Shown here piece after piece: positions 39,974-41,715 of a stretch of DNA of 41,715 bases. Made by a program: the position numbers and the translations under genes. A model generated the notes under the pieces. It was not told the DNA's origin. It searched no databases and saw only the letters and a list, made by a program, of their open reading frames with translations. Positions within the stretch are counted from its first letter, which is position 1. Every line of letters starts with the position of its first letter. Source of the stretch: an uncultured Bacteroidales bacterium (GTDB lineage Bacteria > Bacteroidota > Bacteroidia > Bacteroidales > Bacteroidaceae). The DNA is taken from NCBI GenBank assembly GCA_937916465.1, contig CALFTK010000005.1, positions 1 to 41,715 of the forward strand, in the 5' to 3' direction.

Positions 39974-41491
39974 CTATTTCAATGTGAAAATGTAAGTTGA
40001 TATTGAGTTGGGTAGCAATTCAATGTTCAACTTGCTGTTTTCGCAAAGCACATTGCTGCTTACAATATTCCATTGTTCACCATCTGACATAGAGCCGCTT
40101 GTGCGGATATGTGTAACCTTTGATTTGCCACTATGGAAATCGCTAAGGTCGATATCCATATTTTGGCTGTTAGCAGTGGTGTTGGTGCATACCACAGTTA
40201 TCTGTTTGCCTTTGTTGTCTATTGCTGCAATGGCATTGCAACCTCTGTTCAGACCATTGTTGCAGATAATCAGGCTTGAACCCGGACGAATGTATTTGGA
40301 GAAATGGCCAAATGCATAATACTTCTGTGTAAGCACAATCTCTTCTGTATCGTGATTGGCGTATGCTGTACCCCAATAACCTCCCATAGTCTGTAACGGA
40401 CCTTTATCTACACGACCTTTGTAACCCTCTTTAGATACGTGGGTATCTATTACCTGCCACAATACCCAGGCCGATGGTTCCATAGCTGTAATGTCATTTA
40501 TTATTTTATTGGCAAGCCATAGAGCTGCACCCATTTCGCCTGCATTTGTTCCTGCTGTACCGTTTCCATCTACTTCGCTCATCCACAGGTTTATATTCTC
40601 TTCTTTTGCCAACTGTCCCAATTCGCGTATTCCGTTCACACCGTATGTGTGAGCACTTATTCTGTTTATTGCAGCGCGTGCCTGAGGTGTCATCAGTTTA
40701 ATCTCTTCTATCTGCTTGCCCGGGTTGGTTTCATCGCTTGCGGTAAGTATAATGTTGTCTATACCATATCTGGTCAATGCTTTTTTTGTTTCAACCAGAA
40801 GTTTTGATTGGGATTCTCCTGCATCTATATGACAACCCTCCTGCTTGTAGTTGAATGCAGGCCAATAGTTTGTGTTTGGTTCGTTCATTGGCGAAATGCT
40901 CTTTACATCCAGCTTTAGCTTTTTCATCATATAGTGTGTAACGTGAGCCAGATATTCTGCAAAATCGTCGTAAGCATCGGCGCGAATATTGTCTTCGTCC
41001 GATTTGAAATTACCGGTAGAACAACCGCTGACTGTCATAAAATATGGTGGTGAATTTGAGAATACTTCAATATATGCGTCCTGTCCGGCTGCTTTTGAAG
41101 CGGCTTTCAGAACATTTAACTGACGGAAATCGGCATCGTAATCATATTCGTATTCTCCAGTCTCTGCATTGTAGTATTGCCAACCGGGTACATCGGAATC
41201 GGTGCGGGTTATGTGGTTGTGGGTAGGATCATCGCCTCCACCTATGTTGTAACGCATTATGTTCAGCCCCAATCCCTTCTTGCTGTCAAAAAACAGATAG
41301 GCCGATTTTTTTGTCAGGGTGGGGTTGTAGCCTATTCTATTTGCCCACCAGCAGAGTGATGTGCCCCAACCTTCCCAATAACCGTTATTTGTGGTAATCA
41401 GGTTTTTCTTCTCCACTTTGATAGTGCTCTGTGAATAACCGGTTGCAAATAGGGAAGTTATAACCGCTAATAGAATTAATCTCTTTTTCAT
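39974..41491 (-). CDS. GH30 glycoside hydrolase, possibly beta-1,6-galactanase
   Basis: A 505-residue exported enzyme. It has a signal peptide (MKKRLILLAVITSLFATGYSQ), a TIM barrel starting GWGTSLCWWA (41-50), then a C-terminal beta-sandwich from about 400. The acid/base is Glu204 in SPMNEPNTNYW and the nucleophile is Glu306 in LWMSEVDGNG. MRYNIGGGDDP (79-89) and SNSPPYFMTVSG (145-156) are family landmarks. The WGTSLCWW opening and the SEVDG motif resemble subfamily 5 endo-beta-1,6-galactanases, recalled from memory. With the neighbouring GH43, this suggests attack on arabinogalactan side chains. A TATATTCG box lies upstream on the minus strand (41524-41517). Confidence 0.87.
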   Translation of the reverse strand: MKKRLILLAVITSLFATGYSQSTIKVEKKNLITTNNGYWEGWGTSLCWWANRIGYNPTLTKKSAYLFFDSKKGLGLNIMRYNIGGGDDPTHNHITRTDSDVPGWQYYNAETGEYEYDYDADFRQLNVLKAASKAAGQDAYIEVFSNSPPYFMTVSGCSTGNFKSDEDNIRADAYDDFAEYLAHVTHYMMKKLKLDVKSISPMNEPNTNYWPAFNYKQEGCHIDAGESQSKLLVETKKALTRYGIDNIILTASDETNPGKQIEEIKLMTPQARAAINRISAHTYGVNGIRELGQLAKEENINLWMSEVDGNGTAGTNAGEMGAALWLANKIINDITAMEPSAWVLWQVIDTHVSKEGYKGRVDKGPLQTMGGYWGTAYANHDTEEIVLTQKYYAFGHFSKYIRPGSSLIICNNGLNRGCNAIAAIDNKGKQITVVCTNTTANSQNMDIDLSDFHSGKSKVTHIRTSGSMSDGEQWNIVSSNVLCENSKLNIELLPNSISTYIFTLK

Positions 41492-41516
41492 AATTGATTA
41501 GTATTTGTTTACGATG

Positions 41517-41524
41517 CGAATATA
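41517..41524 (-). promoter_or_regulatory. -7 box for the GH30 gene
   Basis: CGAATATA reads TATATTCG on the minus strand, a TAnnTTCG match 25 bp before the ATG at 41491. Confidence 0.45.
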
Positions 41525-41574
41525 GGATTTATTTATATAAATAAGGAGATTTTTTTAAGAAAAAAGCGTGTTGG

Positions 41575-41616
41575 TTTGTTTATGAAAAATAAATGTACTA
41601 CTTTTGCGGTCGCAAA
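41575..41616 (+). promoter_or_regulatory. rpsF promoter with small palindrome at the start site
   Basis: TTTG at 41575-41578 (-33) and TACTTTTG at 41599-41606 (-7) are 20 bp apart. TTTGCG-GT-CGCAAA at 41603-41616 is a perfect palindrome covering the end of the -7 box and the expected start site. Confidence 0.6.
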
Positions 41617-41651
41617 TTTTATTAATTAATAATTCATAATCAAAACAAATT

Positions 41652-41715
41652 ATGATTCAGTACGAAACCGTTTTCATTTTAACTCCCGTTTTGTCTGATG
41701 CTCAGATGAAGGAAG
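41652..41715 (+). CDS. rpsF: 30S ribosomal protein S6 (5' part only)
   Basis: The first 21 codons read MIQYETVFILTPVLSDAQMKE, a standard S6 N-terminus (Tyr-Glu-Thr-xxx-Ile-Leu-xxx-Pro). The gene continues beyond the right edge, where rpsR and rplI would be expected in Bacteroidetes. The promoter is 46 bp upstream. Confidence 0.9.
   Translation, partial: MIQYETVFILTPVLSDAQMKE

Overview
The window looks like a chromosomal segment of a gut-type Bacteroidales (Bacteroides/Prevotella/Phocaeicola range). The signs are many -7 boxes of the Bacteroidetes form TAnnTTTG (or TAnnTTCG) rather than TATAAT, start codons without strong Shine-Dalgarno sequences, several lipoproteins with short lipoboxes, Bacteroidetes-specific families (Porin_10-like, DUF4468, PCMD, DUF4380, Hc1-like histone, GH97) and a density of exported glycoside hydrolases. 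The genus is an inference.

Layout. 1-5032 (+): the end of a large ORF of uncertain identity (possibly a remnant of a DptH-like defence ATPase), a membrane-anchored GH25 lysozyme, a Ser-rich exported protein and a FadL-like outer-membrane barrel. 5153-9288 (-): a tight run of DUF4468 protein, degenerate J-domain membrane protein, putative porin and Gfo/Idh/MocA oxidoreductase. 9535-9708 (+): a small Hc1-like histone with a clear promoter. 9821-15203 (-): a complete tripartite RND efflux operon. 15433-19241 (+): GH97, a DUF3108-like protein and a CE1-type esterase. 19481-23543: two paralogous small lipoproteins on either side of a minus-strand pair (DUF4380, tandem metallo-beta-lactamase). 23613-24335 (-): an exported NUC1-type endonuclease.

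24630-26664 is the most self-contained accessory unit. It holds an SMC/RecF-type ATPase and a TOPRIM-like partner, three bases apart, driven by a promoter that sits between two copies of one 14-bp palindrome and closed by hairpins. It resembles two-gene ATPase/TOPRIM phage-defence modules (OLD/PARIS-like) in architecture. 26698-31805 is a fatty-acid-type cluster (fabF, fabZ-like, fabI, an acyl-activating enzyme) with a divergent membrane-bound LytTR regulator. Then come desulfoferrodoxin (-), a lipoprotein GH3 enzyme (+), a 541-bp stretch with a decayed gene and a 35-nt perfect palindrome, a QueH/5-formyl-THF cyclo-ligase fusion overlapping an EFR1-type flavodoxin/ferredoxin gene, a small glycan-degrading group (GH43, PCMD lipoprotein, GH30), and the first codons of rpsF at the right edge.

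The most unexpected regulatory observation is a bipartite element, GGAAAnnnCCC then GGRGTTTTCCC with a 22-bp period. It occurs twice, 13 kb apart, in both cases exactly 23 bp upstream of a TAnnTTTG box (ahead of the Ser-rich protein gene and of the GH97 operon). All family assignments were made by reading motifs; no database search was possible.
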